Shown piece after piece: positions 25,653 through 34,984 of a stretch of 64,000 bases of DNA. Below the pieces are notes generated by a model. That model saw nothing but the letters and a program-made list of their open reading frames with translations, was not told where the DNA came from and ran no database searches. Within the stretch, counting starts at the first letter, position 1; each line of letters begins with the position of its first letter. The translations under genes were made by a program, and so were the position numbers. Source of the DNA: Corynebacterium suicordis DSM 45110 (GTDB lineage Bacteria; Actinomycetota; Actinomycetes; Mycobacteriales; Mycobacteriaceae). The stretch spans positions 372,001-436,000 of the forward strand of contig NZ_JADKMY010000001.1 in NCBI RefSeq assembly GCF_015351405.1, written 5' to 3'.

Positions 25653-26621
25653 TTATCCGCGCTTGCGGGCGGAAGACTTGTGGGAACGGAACGGCAGGCG
25701 TGAGGCCACCCGTGGAGCGCGTCCGAAGCCAGGGATCACCCACCCAGTCACCTCGGGATGGGTATCGCGATAATCATCCGGACCTGGGTGCACCGCTTCG
25801 AGGATCAGATCGATCACCTTTGGCGAGTAGAGAATCGCCAGGTGATCAGAGTAATCCTTGATGTTGCCCGTCTGCACCAGAATGTTCTTCACCTGCGACT
25901 CATCCTCTGAATGCAGGATCTGGCTGCGCCACGGGGTGACGATCTGATCGAACCGCGAGCAGATCATGGTGTATTTCACGCCCGGAACGGTATCGCCATG
26001 CTCGTTGAGCCGCTTCACGGCCTCAGAACCCAGCCGCTGATCCAAGGCGGCCTGGCCCAGCACGCGCCTGCCGAAATTATCGAAGCGACCGTTCTTATCC
26101 AGCCACTTGGTTAGAGACCCGACGCCACTAAGCGTAGTTCCGTGGTTACTCCCGGCAATACCAATGACTTGCCGCACCTTGTTGTTCGCGGGATTGTCCG
26201 GATCCGCGCCGCCGGATTCCGTGAGGTAGAGACGAGTCTGCGCAACCCCCTGGGAGTGACCAATGAGATCCACTTGGGAGGCTCCGGTGCGCTCGAGCAC
26301 GGCGTCGATAAAAGAGGCGACCTCCTTCTGCGCTTCCAACATGGGGGCGGTGCCGAAAACTCCAGAAGGGCGGCCGGTGAAACTGGAGGAGTCATGGCCA
26401 TAGTTTTGGGTGAATACGGCGTGGCCTGCCTCGCTTAAGGCAGGGGCGATCATGCCGAAGGTGTTGTAGACGTTGAGCCACGTGCCATGAACTAGAACGA
26501 TCGGCACACGGCCGTCAAGGGGCTCATCCCACTTGTTGACACCCACGGGGAGCGCGTCCGGCTGATGTAGTGAGCGGAAGAAAGCTGGGAGAAATGTGGT
26601 GGGGTTGGCGTTCACTTTCAT
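25653..26621 (-). CDS. Lipase-like alpha/beta hydrolase, no signal peptide
   Basis: The 322-residue protein has the oxyanion motif VLVHGTW near residue 42 and the nucleophile elbow LIGHSQG near residue 122. AGSNHGTTLSG and YSDHLAILYSP supply the probable catalytic His region. This matches the class 2 lipase group (PF01674-like) also seen in the broken gene at 45.8 kb. That relative has a signal peptide; this one has none. The likely substrates are acylglycerols or esters, but this is not shown. It faces the rplK-rplA operon tail to tail. Confidence 0.8.
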   Translation of the reverse strand: MKVNANPTTFLPAFFRSLHQPDALPVGVNKWDEPLDGRVPIVLVHGTWLNVYNTFGMIAPALSEAGHAVFTQNYGHDSSSFTGRPSGVFGTAPMLEAQKEVASFIDAVLERTGASQVDLIGHSQGVAQTRLYLTESGGADPDNPANNKVRQVIGIAGSNHGTTLSGVGSLTKWLDKNGRFDNFGRRVLGQAALDQRLGSEAVKRLNEHGDTVPGVKYTMICSRFDQIVTPWRSQILHSEDESQVKNILVQTGNIKDYSDHLAILYSPKVIDLILEAVHPGPDDYRDTHPEVTGWVIPGFGRAPRVASRLPFRSHKSSARKRG

Positions 26622-26682
26622 GCTTGTCGAGCTTAGTGCAGTCGGGGAATGCTGCGGCTCGTATTCCTGAAGTGAGTGCGCT

Positions 26683-27573
26683 TTAGGGCTTCGGGGCTTC
26701 CCGGCCTCCGTGTTGGACGATCAACTTGATGAGTGCGCCCATGCGGAAGCGCTCGGGGGATTGTGGGGCAAAGCCGGCATCGATCAGTGGCTGGGCGGTC
26801 ACGGGGCCCACGGCGGCGATCATCAGTCTGGATAATTGTTCGGTGGGTGGTTCTGTGGTGGCTGGATTGTGCAGGGCGAGGATCTCTTCTAGGCAGTTCT
26901 CCGCGCGGGCGATCTCTAGCCAGCGCTCTGCGGCCGGGGCGGAGGTGAACGCAATCACGTCGAAGTGCCCACGTGCCGCGTTCTGGACAGATTCTTGGAC
27001 CTTGGCGGGATCGAGTGGATCCTCCCAGCGATACGTTGTCAGCCCTGTGACGCGGGCCCCAGCGGCGCGGAGGGACTGCTCAAATTCAGAGTCTCCCGCG
27101 CCGTGATGCTGCACCACGATGTGCGCGCCGTGCAGATCCTTGGCCAACAGGTATTCCAGGATCTTCGCGGATGTCTCGGAATCAGCGGTCCAAGCGGGAG
27201 CGAAACCGGCCTCCACGATGGCGCCCTTGGGCTTGGGTCCGCGGCTGAGCAGCTTCGATTCGCTGAGCTGAGCCAGCAAAGCTTCGCCCCACGCGGTGCG
27301 GTGCTCCTCCTGGCGGGCGAGCTCAGTGAGGGCACGGAAACCGACTCCCGTGGTGACAACGGTGAAATCGATGGTTTCCGTGGCTAGCTTGCGGCATGCA
27401 GCGTGGAGGGAGGGGTCATCGGTTGCTGCGGTGATGCGTAACGGCGGGGCAATTGTCACCTCGGCTCCGTGGCGAGATAGCGAATCTGCCATTGCCTCGG
27501 ATTTCCGGTCGATGGGCAGAAGCACGCGGGTGCCAAGCAACGCCGTGCTGAGCAGATCCGGTTGAGGATTCAT
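26683..27573 (-). CDS. hemD: Uroporphyrinogen-III synthase family protein
   Basis: The 296-residue protein fits the two-lobed HEM4 fold. It has LLGTRVLLPIDRKSEAMADSLSRHGAEV at the start, TTGVGFRAL near residue 75, DVIAFTSAPAAERWLE near residue 205 and AAVGPVTAQPLIDAGF near residue 255. HemD cyclises hydroxymethylbilane to uroporphyrinogen III. Some actinobacterial members carry a C-terminal DNA-binding domain; here only RFRMGALIKLIVQHGG remains. It stands alone without other haem genes nearby, so it could be a second, regulatory paralogue. Confidence 0.75.
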   Translation of the reverse strand: MNPQPDLLSTALLGTRVLLPIDRKSEAMADSLSRHGAEVTIAPPLRITAATDDPSLHAACRKLATETIDFTVVTTGVGFRALTELARQEEHRTAWGEALLAQLSESKLLSRGPKPKGAIVEAGFAPAWTADSETSAKILEYLLAKDLHGAHIVVQHHGAGDSEFEQSLRAAGARVTGLTTYRWEDPLDPAKVQESVQNAARGHFDVIAFTSAPAAERWLEIARAENCLEEILALHNPATTEPPTEQLSRLMIAAVGPVTAQPLIDAGFAPQSPERFRMGALIKLIVQHGGREAPKP

Positions 27574-28064
27574 CGTGAGCTCCTTTGTTCATTTCGTGGA
27601 GTGCCGCGCTGTGGGTGCTGTGCTTTGCGCACCTGATCCGGGGTGGAAAATACTCGAGACGCAATGGCTTCCAATATCCCACAGCGCCGGCATTTTGGGC
27701 ACCTGGCCAGCGGTTTGGGTATTTCCGCTAGTGCAGGGTAGAGTTCTACGAGGAAGTTTGAATACGTTCAAAGTTTCACCGAAGACCGTCGGTCATCCCA
27801 CACCGTCAAAACAACTTTCGAGTTGTGAAGAGGGTGCGAGATTGAAGGTTCATCACTTAAAGATGACGGCCCACGCAGGTAACACGAGACGTTTTGTGCT
27901 CTGATCCCAGTTGTAAAACTGGTTGATTGAGTCGCAATCGCCCTGTGCCCCCTGCGGGCACGGGGCGTTTGTTGTTTTGTAGTGTTGCCTTTTTATCCCG
28001 TAGAACATGACTGCCGGTGCACGTACAACTAGTACACCGCAAGACATTGGAAGGAGGCGAGAGT
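27574..28064 (+). promoter_or_regulatory. Gene-free stretch with rplJL leader (L10 leader type)
   Basis: These 491 bases carry no convincing gene. The left part must contain the promoter of the minus-strand hemD. The right part, from about 27840, looks like the leader of rplJL. It holds a small hairpin CCAGTT-GTAA-AACTGG (27907-27922), then a strong GC hairpin and a T-rich run, then the RBS of rplJ. In many bacteria the L10 protein with L7/L12 binds such a leader and represses its own synthesis. A 13-codon frame (27863-27904) is probably part of the folded RNA rather than a gene. Confidence 0.6.
27939..27978 (+). terminator. Strong hairpin plus T-rich run in the rplJL leader
   Basis: CGCCCTGTGCCC and GGGCACGGGGCG form 12 consecutive pairs (one G-U) around a CCTGC loop. 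TTTGTTGTTTT follows. It stands 86 bases before the rplJ start, so it probably works as an attenuator rather than an absolute terminator. Confidence 0.75.
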
Positions 28065-28577
28065 ATGTCTAATCCGAAGAACACCGCTTCGTTGGCAGAG
28101 CTGAAGGCACGTTTCGAGCAGGCTGATTCTGCAGTACTTACCGAGTACCGCGGACTCACCGTTGCTGAGACCACCACGCTGCGCCGCGCACTGGGTGCGG
28201 ACGTCACTTACTCCGTCGCCAAGAACACCATGATCAAGCTGGCTGCAAAAGAAGCTGGCGTGGAGTTCGATGATTCCCTGCTGACCGGTCCTACCGCAAT
28301 TGCATTCATCCAGGGCGAAGCCGTGGATGTTGCAAAGGCAATGAAGGACTTCGGCAAGGATCACCAGAACTTCGTGATCAAGGGTGGCTACATGGACGGT
28401 GCCGCGCTGTCTGCTGCTCAGGTCGAAGCTATCGCTGAGCTGGACAACCGCGAAACCACTCTGGCCAAGCTGGCCGGAGCTATGCAGGGTTCCTTGGCAA
28501 AGGCTGCTGGTCTCTTCAACGCTCCCGCATCTCAGGTTGCCCGTTTGGCAGTCGCTTTGCAGGAGAAGAAGGACTAG
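28065..28577 (+). CDS. rplJ: Ribosomal protein L10
   Basis: The ATG at 28065 follows AAGGAGG with 7 bases of spacing and gives 170 residues. [21 protein letters not shown] and [17 protein letters not shown] are L10 family text, and the Ala-rich C-terminal helix binds L7/L12 dimers. L10 anchors the stalk on 23S rRNA. The frame reaches back to 28017 but the RBS decides the later start. rplL follows after 121 bases. Confidence 0.96.
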   Translation: MSNPKNTASLAELKARFEQADSAVLTEYRGLTVAETTTLRRALGADVTYSVAKNTMIKLAAKEAGVEFDDSLLTGPTAIAFIQGEAVDVAKAMKDFGKDHQNFVIKGGYMDGAALSAAQVEAIAELDNRETTLAKLAGAMQGSLAKAAGLFNAPASQVARLAVALQEKKD

Positions 28578-28698
28578 TTCCTCACCGCTGGGCGACAAAG
28601 CGGAGGCCCAGCACAAAGATTTACCGTAATTTTTCCGCGGGTCAGCTACACAAACTAATGACAGCTGACCGGCACACAAAGATCGAAAGGATGCCACC

Positions 28699-29079
28699 AT
28701 GGCTAAGTTCACCAATGACGAACTGATCGAAGGCTTCAAGGAGATGACCCTGATCGAGCTCTCTGAGTTCGTGAAGCTCTTCGAGGAGACCTTTGACGTC
28801 ACCGCTGCTGCTCCAGTTGCTGCTGCTGCAGCTCCAGGCGCTGCTGCTCCAGCTGAAGAAGAGAAGGACGAGTTTGACGTCGTTCTCGAAGACGCTGGCG
28901 CTAAGAAGATCGGCGTGATCAAGGTTGTTCGCGAGATCGTTTCCGGCCTGGGCCTGAAGGAAGCTAAGGAGCTCGTTGAGGCTGCTCCTAAGGCTATCCT
29001 CGAAGCTGCATCCAAGGATGACGCTGAGGCTGCAAAGACCAAGCTTGAAGAAGCTGGCGCTAAGGTTTCCCTCAAGTAA
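28699..29079 (+). CDS. rplL: Ribosomal protein L7/L12
   Basis: The 126-residue protein has an N-terminal dimerisation part ([21 protein letters not shown]), an Ala/Pro hinge at about residues 35-55 and the C-terminal factor-binding domain with [24 protein letters not shown]. It is the stalk protein that recruits translation factors. GAAAGGA stands before the ATG. Codon use is strongly biased, as expected for a highly expressed gene. Confidence 0.97.
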   Translation: MAKFTNDELIEGFKEMTLIELSEFVKLFEETFDVTAAAPVAAAAAPGAAAPAEEEKDEFDVVLEDAGAKKIGVIKVVREIVSGLGLKEAKELVEAAPKAILEAASKDDAEAAKTKLEEAGAKVSLK

Positions 29080-29125
29080 GAGGAAAATCGCACTCGGGTT
29101 ACCTCACGGTAGCCCTGAATGCCTG

Positions 29126-29178
29126 ACACCCGCGAGGGTCATCTGCAATATGCAGGTGGCACTGCGCGGGTGTTTCTT
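29126..29178 (+). terminator. Terminator after rplL
   Basis: ACACCCGCG and CGCGGGTGT form the outer stem, with an inner ATCTGCA/TGCAGGT stem, followed by TTCTTTG. It separates the ribosomal operon from the envelope-lipid block. Confidence 0.75.
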
Positions 29179-29215
29179 TGTCTCTATCCAGTTTCAGCAC
29201 CACGAGCGGGAACGC

Positions 29216-29221
29216 TACAGT
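29216..29221 (+). promoter_or_regulatory. -10 element for leaderless DUF3068 gene
   Basis: TACAGT is placed 7 bases before the ATG at 29229 and no RBS is present. It starts transcription of the block between rplL and rpoB. Confidence 0.5.
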
Positions 29222-29228
29222 TAAGCGC

Positions 29229-30227
29229 ATGTTGTCACGCACCCGTATCTTGGCCTTACTCGCACTCATGGTCGGGGTAGCGCTGGTCATAGCAGGAATC
29301 CTTCTGCCGAAACTGGTCTCTTCTGAGCATGTGGTTCCCCTGGAGCTCAAAGCCACTACGTTGCGCTTGCAGGATCCGCAGGCCACGGTGGGTCCGAACT
29401 ACCGCGCTGGGGAAGAAGGGGATATCACCGCACCAGTTGCGCGGCAGTTCAATATCAGCTTGGGCGAGCCGGCCACCGAGGATCAGGCCAGCGCTCGGGT
29501 AGGCGTAAGCACCTATCGCGAGGACACCGAGGATGATCTGAAATCGCTGCTGGACGCGCAGGTATTCAGCTTCCGGGTAGACCGAATCAGCGGCCAGGCC
29601 GTGGATGGCGCGGGCAAGGTGGCAGATACTCCAGTGGTCCCTTCCTCCGAAGTGGCTATGGAGGGTTATTGGGCAAAGCTGCCCGCCACTGCCGAGCGGA
29701 CTACTTATGATTATTTCGACGTCACGCTCCGCACCGCTTTACCTGCGGAATTTAACCGCGAAGAGACTCGCACCGCATCTGATGGCACCGATATGCCCGT
29801 CTATGTTTATCGCCAAGAGATCGAGCCCCGCAGCGTTCGCGAGCAGTACCAGGGGATTCGCAATGAAATCACGGATCCCGAATCCGGGGAAACCGCGCAG
29901 CTCATGCATGGGGGATGGCGGGAAATCACCGTGGAGCCGAAAAGCGGTCTGATCGTGGGCGTGGAAGAAGACATCCGGGATACCTATCAACTAGACGGCA
30001 AGGAAATTCAAACCTTGCTGGCCTTCCATGGGCGAACCTATGCAGAAGACGAGCTGCAAATGCTGCAACAGGCACAGTCGGTTGGTACGGATAAGAACAT
30101 CTCCACTTGGCGCACTATTCTCTTGGCTGCAGGAGCGCTAGTCATCGTTATTTCACTAGTGTTAGTGTTTCGCAGGAGCAATTCCCGGGGCGCAAAGAAT
30201 GCCCGGCGGGGAGAGGCTGAGAATTAG
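29229..30227 (+). CDS. DUF3068 (PorA-family) envelope protein
   Basis: From ATG 29229 the protein has 332 residues. An N-terminal span (residues 7-26, ALLALMVGVALVIAGILLPKL) and a C-terminal span (about 295-317) enclose a large outside domain of about 265 residues, rich in beta pattern (PMPVYVYRQEIEPRSV-like stretches). This architecture fits DUF3068, which from memory Pfam now names the PorA porin family. The name does not prove pore activity here. An Arg/Asn-rich cytosolic tail closes it. It precedes the exporter and the acyltransferases, so a role in envelope lipid traffic is possible. Confidence 0.72.
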   Translation: MLSRTRILALLALMVGVALVIAGILLPKLVSSEHVVPLELKATTLRLQDPQATVGPNYRAGEEGDITAPVARQFNISLGEPATEDQASARVGVSTYREDTEDDLKSLLDAQVFSFRVDRISGQAVDGAGKVADTPVVPSSEVAMEGYWAKLPATAERTTYDYFDVTLRTALPAEFNREETRTASDGTDMPVYVYRQEIEPRSVREQYQGIRNEITDPESGETAQLMHGGWREITVEPKSGLIVGVEEDIRDTYQLDGKEIQTLLAFHGRTYAEDELQMLQQAQSVGTDKNISTWRTILLAAGALVIVISLVLVFRRSNSRGAKNARRGEAEN

Positions 30228-30283
30228 AGGCATCCCGAAATAGGGCGAAGCCCTATCCGCTTGGAATCTAGAGAGGGAAGATC

Positions 30284-31876
30284 ATGAATGCTGCACCGTC
30301 CCTAGAAACCGAAGAGCCCTCACATTATTCGCAGGGTGCGCGCCAGAAGTGGTTGCTGTTCACCGGGCTGGCTTTGGCCATGTTCGTCTTCTCCCTGAAC
30401 CAGGCCATGCTGAGCGTGGCATTGCCCACGATTGTTGGTGAACTGGGCGGAGCTGATCAGATCCACTGGGTTGCCACGTCCTACATGCTGGCCGCCACCT
30501 CCATGCTTCCGGTGTACGGGAAGCTAGGAGATAGGTTCGGTGCGCACCGGTTATTCAACGTCGCCAGCGGGATTTTCCTCGGCGCGTGTGTGGCCGGGTT
30601 CCTCATCACCTCCATGGAATGGCTCATCGTGGTGCGGTTCATCCAGGGCCTGGGTGGGGCCGGTTTGGTGGTGCTGTCTCAGACCCTGCTGGCCCTGCAC
30701 ATCCAGCCCAAGGAACGTGGCAAATACATGGGACTGCTGGGGGCAGTGTTTGTGCTCTCCACGGTTCTCGGGCCGGTTATTGGCGGCGTGATAACCCACG
30801 CGTGGGGATGGCGCTGGTGCTTTGGGGTGAACATCCCATTGGGTCTGCTCTCCTTGGCTCTGTGCATGGTGTTCCTCCGCACCCCAGCGGAGGAATCTGC
30901 CCCGGACAATGGGCAACTGAGTGGCATCGGCGAGGTCGCCAGCGAGCCACACGGAGCGCGCGCAACCCTGGCGGGAGAGAAAGCGACGCCGAAGATCGAT
31001 ATCGCAGGCCTGGTCCTGCTGACTGTGAGCATCACGGCAGCAGTCCTCGTGATGTCCTGGGGAGGCAGAACCTATCCTTGGCTCAGCCTCCCCATTCTCG
31101 GCATCTCTGCGGCTGGCTTGGTTGCATTAGGGCTGTTTATTGCGGTGGAAGCTCGGGCCGAAGACCCAGTGTTGCCACTTGGGTTATTTTCCCAGAGAAA
31201 TTTTGTGGTGGCCTCTGTCATCAGCGCAGTGCTCTCCATGGCGATGTTTGCGGTGACCACCTATCTCCCCACCTACATTCAGATCGTGGAGGGAGTGGAT
31301 GCTGCTATGGCCGGGTTTGTGCTCTTGCCCATGATGATTGCGGTTTTCCTCTGCTCCACGGGCGCGGGATTCATCATCAGCCGAACCCAAAGTTATCGCG
31401 CGGTGCTCATGGTGGGCGGGGTTCTGGTCACAGCGTCAATGGTTCTCCTGGGCCTCAAAACCGTGGAGCAACCGCTCTGGTATTTGGTGCTGGTACTGGT
31501 GCTCATGGGCATCGGATTAGGGTTTAGCGTACAAATGTCTGTGCTGTTGGCGCAGAATAGTAGCCCCGATTCTCTTTTGGGTACTGTGACGGCCGCCACT
31601 AATCTATTCCGTGAGTTAGGTGGGACAATCGGAATTTCCTTAGCAGGTGGATTGTTCACCGCCAGGTTGGTTAATTCTTCCGCTAAGGATTTCTCAGAGA
31701 TTGATATTGAAAGCGTTTCTCCGGAAAGCGTGAAGGGAATGTCAGAACCCATGAAGGTGCTGGTAGAGGGGATATATAACGATGCTTTGCTCCCTGTCTA
31801 TTTGTTCCTTAGCCCGGTAGTTGCGTTGGCTATCTTTTTCATATTTTTCATTAATACTAAACAAATTAGAAATTAA
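30284..31876 (+). CDS. DHA2-type MFS exporter, 14 spans
   Basis: The 530-residue protein has about 14 membrane spans. MLPVYGKLGDRFGAHRLF is motif A near residue 75, VRFIQGLGGAGLVVLSQTL is motif B near residue 120 and VLGPVIGGVITHAWGWRW is motif C near residue 165, diagnostic of drug/H+ antiporters of the EmrB/QacA type. RBS GAGAGGGAAG precedes the ATG. The neighbours suggest that it may export an acylated lipid made by the four transferases downstream, but drug export is the default for the family. The last 60 codons are notably AT rich. Confidence 0.88.
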   Translation: MNAAPSLETEEPSHYSQGARQKWLLFTGLALAMFVFSLNQAMLSVALPTIVGELGGADQIHWVATSYMLAATSMLPVYGKLGDRFGAHRLFNVASGIFLGACVAGFLITSMEWLIVVRFIQGLGGAGLVVLSQTLLALHIQPKERGKYMGLLGAVFVLSTVLGPVIGGVITHAWGWRWCFGVNIPLGLLSLALCMVFLRTPAEESAPDNGQLSGIGEVASEPHGARATLAGEKATPKIDIAGLVLLTVSITAAVLVMSWGGRTYPWLSLPILGISAAGLVALGLFIAVEARAEDPVLPLGLFSQRNFVVASVISAVLSMAMFAVTTYLPTYIQIVEGVDAAMAGFVLLPMMIAVFLCSTGAGFIISRTQSYRAVLMVGGVLVTASMVLLGLKTVEQPLWYLVLVLVLMGIGLGFSVQMSVLLAQNSSPDSLLGTVTAATNLFRELGGTIGISLAGGLFTARLVNSSAKDFSEIDIESVSPESVKGMSEPMKVLVEGIYNDALLPVYLFLSPVVALAIFFIFFINTKQIRN

Positions 31877-32022
31877 TTTACATGCCGTGCGCATTTTTGC
31901 ATCCATCGCGCGATTAACACACGAGTAGTAGAGTTCTCTTTGTTAATTCGGTTCAATTGCATCGGGCATAAAACGATGACAGATTGAGCTGTCCCTTGTG
32001 ATGAGTAGTGAAGGAGATGTGC

Positions 32023-33441
32023 ATGCGATTAATGGATCCTTCTGAGTGGCATCCCACGGGGCAAATCACCGTCTGGGAACCCACGGCCGAGATGCTGGAC
32101 ACCCTGCAGAGCAAGCAGAACACCGAACAACCACTGTCATTCCTCCAAGCAGACCATGTGCGCTCCGTGGTGGCTCGCCGGGCCACCGGAGCTGCACACC
32201 AGGCGTACACGGCCTCAGCCATGTACCTGCCGTGGCCCGTGGACAAAGCACGGCTGACGGGAAGCGTGAACGCTTTCCTCGGCGCCCACGAGGGACTGCG
32301 ATGCTCCATCAACGTGGACGCGCCCACTGATGGGCCGAGCCCCAACATCACCCGTACCCTCCTTTCGCCCGAGGAGGTGGATCTTCAGCCGCAAGCGGTC
32401 GATGCCTCAGCGAGTGATTCTGCAGAGGCCACCCAGGATGCTGCGGAATGGTTAAGCGGGTACTTTTCCCGCACCGCTGTTTCTGACCACATGCCGGCTC
32501 TCGCAGTCGGACTCATCGAGGATGAGGCCGCAGAAAAGGCGGAGCTAGTCCTGGCGCTGGATCACGCGGTCGGTGATGGCCTGTCCCAGGTCCTCAGCGT
32601 TCTCGAGATCGCGCAACGTTACTTCGAAGCGGATTCCCCGCTCACCACCCCGCAGCACCCCAGCTTCCTGGAGTATGTGCACAACGAGCACGCCGCGGCC
32701 GCTCAAGTGACACCCGAGTCCCCGGGAACCCAACTCTGGAAAGAGTGCATCCAATTTGTTGGGGGAATGCCCAAGTTGGGGATCGACATTGGCGTCGAAG
32801 AAGGGCAATCCCAGGACGTCAAGGTCATGGAAAGCGAAGGACCCATCGCTGACCCGGCTCAGGTGAACGCGCTGCGCGGGCTGGCGAAATCCCGCGGTTA
32901 CAGCTTCAGCACCGTGATCTACGCGGTGCTGGCTCTGGCACACAAGCGGATGAGCGGATCGGAAAAGTACGCCACCGTGACGGTCTCCAGTACCCGCGGC
33001 AGCACGTACGGCCTGTCCCAGGGCTGGTTCTGCAACTTCAACCCGCTGTTCTTCCCCGTGGAGGGGGACACGGTGACAGAGATTCTGGACGCGGTTGCCC
33101 ACGCGCAACGGCGCATGAAGGCCACGCTGAACGAGCCCGTACACGCCAGCCTGATGCAGCTGATTCAAGAGGGATTCATCGGGCAGGAGGTTTTTCAAAG
33201 CCCGCAGATGGTGACGTATCTCGACCTCAGCTGGTTCGAAGAGCCAGCGGGTGCAGACTTGCGACTCTTCGGAGGAATCGCCCAGACGAAGAATGCCAAT
33301 TTCTGGCTGGCGCGAAATCCCGAAGGGCTGATTATCGGCAGCCAAGCTCCCGATAATCCCGTCGCCGGGCGTTCCGTGGCCGAATACTTCGCCACTGCTG
33401 CTCAGATAGTGCACGAAACCGTCGCAGAAATTCCCGCATAA
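32023..33441 (+). CDS. PapA-like condensation-fold acyltransferase (first of four)
   Basis: The ATG at 32023 has AAGGAG 6 bases upstream and gives 472 residues; three other start codons nearby are in the same frame. The catalytic motif is H181-AVGD-G186 (HxxxDG, in LALDHAVGDGLSQV). A PapA-like opening DPSEWHPTGQITVWEPTAEM and a second-domain motif YGLSQGWFCNFNPLFF resemble mycobacterial PapA1/PapA2, which acylate trehalose lipids. It should move an acyl group from a CoA or carrier protein to a hydroxyl on a lipid or sugar. The substrate is unknown. It leads a run of three co-directional paralogues. Confidence 0.82.
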   Translation: MRLMDPSEWHPTGQITVWEPTAEMLDTLQSKQNTEQPLSFLQADHVRSVVARRATGAAHQAYTASAMYLPWPVDKARLTGSVNAFLGAHEGLRCSINVDAPTDGPSPNITRTLLSPEEVDLQPQAVDASASDSAEATQDAAEWLSGYFSRTAVSDHMPALAVGLIEDEAAEKAELVLALDHAVGDGLSQVLSVLEIAQRYFEADSPLTTPQHPSFLEYVHNEHAAAAQVTPESPGTQLWKECIQFVGGMPKLGIDIGVEEGQSQDVKVMESEGPIADPAQVNALRGLAKSRGYSFSTVIYAVLALAHKRMSGSEKYATVTVSSTRGSTYGLSQGWFCNFNPLFFPVEGDTVTEILDAVAHAQRRMKATLNEPVHASLMQLIQEGFIGQEVFQSPQMVTYLDLSWFEEPAGADLRLFGGIAQTKNANFWLARNPEGLIIGSQAPDNPVAGRSVAEYFATAAQIVHETVAEIPA

Positions 33442-33535
33442 GCACTCAGTTCCTTCAATTTTCTCACCACATCCACCACCGACAATGCACACAAAGCAGT
33501 GATTACTACGTAGTGAAAACAAAGGAGCCTCCACG

Positions 33536-34984
33536 ATGGAATATTCAGAGCTTTCCGATTACCCCCTGCACACCGGCCGTTTGACCGAATGGATCCCCAC
33601 CGCGGAACTGGGTGGTTGGCAATCCGATGAGCGCCGGCTTTCACCCAATCACCTGGCTCACCTGGAATCAGTGGTTAATGGCGGGGAAGACCCTGAGCAC
33701 AATTGGATCGGTACGGTATTCCGCATTGACGGGGAATACAACAAAGAGGCTTTTTCCCAGGCCGTGACTCATTGGCTGCGCAGGCACGAGGCACTGCACA
33801 CCACCGTTACTTTCCGGGATGACAAGGAAATCGAGCGCAAGACCCTCCGCCCGGAGACCATCTCTATGCGCGAAAACCCCGTGGAGGGTGAGCTGGGCGC
33901 ACACATCGTCAACGCTCACCTGAGCAAGTACTTTGCGAACACCCTGTCTGCTCTGACCTGGCCGCACCTCACGTTCGCCACCATCGAGCCCACCGCGGAG
34001 GTGCTCGCGGAAGGCGGGCACAACAATGCCGCGAACTGGTTCACGGTCATCTTCGCCGCAGACCACGGCGTGATGGATGCCTACACCCAGCTCTTCGCCA
34101 TCCAGGAGCTCGCCGAGATCTACAACGCGCACTTGGAGCAACGCCTGCCAGCCTTGCCTGAATGCGGATCCTATGTGGATTTCAGCGAGGAAGAATCAGA
34201 GCTGGCCAGCCGCATCAACAGCGAAGATGATTCCGTGAGGGCATGGCAGGAGTTCATCGCACGCGCGTCCGATGACCACCCCGAGGGTGAGCAGGCTGCT
34301 CCGCGGTTCCCGTTGCCACATGCTGTCAGGGATGCGGAGCCGCAAGAGCAGCACACCTTGTCTCATTGGTTGCTGAACGCGGATGAGGCAGAGACATTCA
34401 GCTCGCGCTGCAAGAAGGAGCTGGGCGGATCGCAGTCCAATGGTTTCCTGGCCGCCATCAAGGTGGCTGTGAACAAGCTCGCGGGGCACGAGACCACGCG
34501 TTATGTGATGCCGATGCACACGCGCTCCCGGGCGGAACTGGCGCTGGCCGCCGGTTGGTTTGTGGGGTTGATGCCGGTGGAGGATCCCATGGGTGAGGCG
34601 CAGATGTTCAGCCATGCCGTGGCGGATACCGCGGTGGCGGTGAAGCGGCATAAGGGTGCAGTGAGCGCGCCTTTCAATTCTCTGCAGCCACATTTGCAGG
34701 GGGATAGCGTGCCGAAATTCGTGGTGTCTTATGTGGATACCCGCTTTGTCCCCGGTGCGGATAAATGGACCGAGCATGAACGCGCATTGCGCAGCCCTAA
34801 TGTGAGCACCGACGAGGTATATTTCTGGATCCTGCGCAATCATAATGGCGTGAATATCTCCATGCGATTCCCCTCCAATGATGAAGCAAAGCGCTCTCTG
34901 GAAGAGTTCGTTAAGGAATACGAGAGCATCCTGAAAACCGTTGTCCAACAGGGCGACTTTTCCCTGGCGAAGGCGGGGAAATAG
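33536..34984 (+). CDS. PapA-like condensation-fold acyltransferase (second of four)
   Basis: The 482-residue protein begins with LHTGRLTEWIPTAEL, parallel to the first paralogue. Its catalytic motif is H177-GVMD-A182, HxxxDA in place of HxxxDG: the general-base His and the structural Asp are kept. LRRHEALHTTVTF near residue 82 and LALAAGWFVGLMPVEDP near residue 340 match the PapA pattern (mycobacterial forms have QGWFTGQIPV). The start follows AAAGGAG. The stop shares one base with the start of the next gene (TAGTG), so translation is probably coupled. Confidence 0.8.
   Translation: MEYSELSDYPLHTGRLTEWIPTAELGGWQSDERRLSPNHLAHLESVVNGGEDPEHNWIGTVFRIDGEYNKEAFSQAVTHWLRRHEALHTTVTFRDDKEIERKTLRPETISMRENPVEGELGAHIVNAHLSKYFANTLSALTWPHLTFATIEPTAEVLAEGGHNNAANWFTVIFAADHGVMDAYTQLFAIQELAEIYNAHLEQRLPALPECGSYVDFSEEESELASRINSEDDSVRAWQEFIARASDDHPEGEQAAPRFPLPHAVRDAEPQEQHTLSHWLLNADEAETFSSRCKKELGGSQSNGFLAAIKVAVNKLAGHETTRYVMPMHTRSRAELALAAGWFVGLMPVEDPMGEAQMFSHAVADTAVAVKRHKGAVSAPFNSLQPHLQGDSVPKFVVSYVDTRFVPGADKWTEHERALRSPNVSTDEVYFWILRNHNGVNISMRFPSNDEAKRSLEEFVKEYESILKTVVQQGDFSLAKAGK

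Noticed and set aside
27863..27904. 13-codon leader peptide before rplJ
   Set aside because: No RBS and no amino-acid bias that would suggest an attenuation peptide; it overlaps the probable structured L10 leader.
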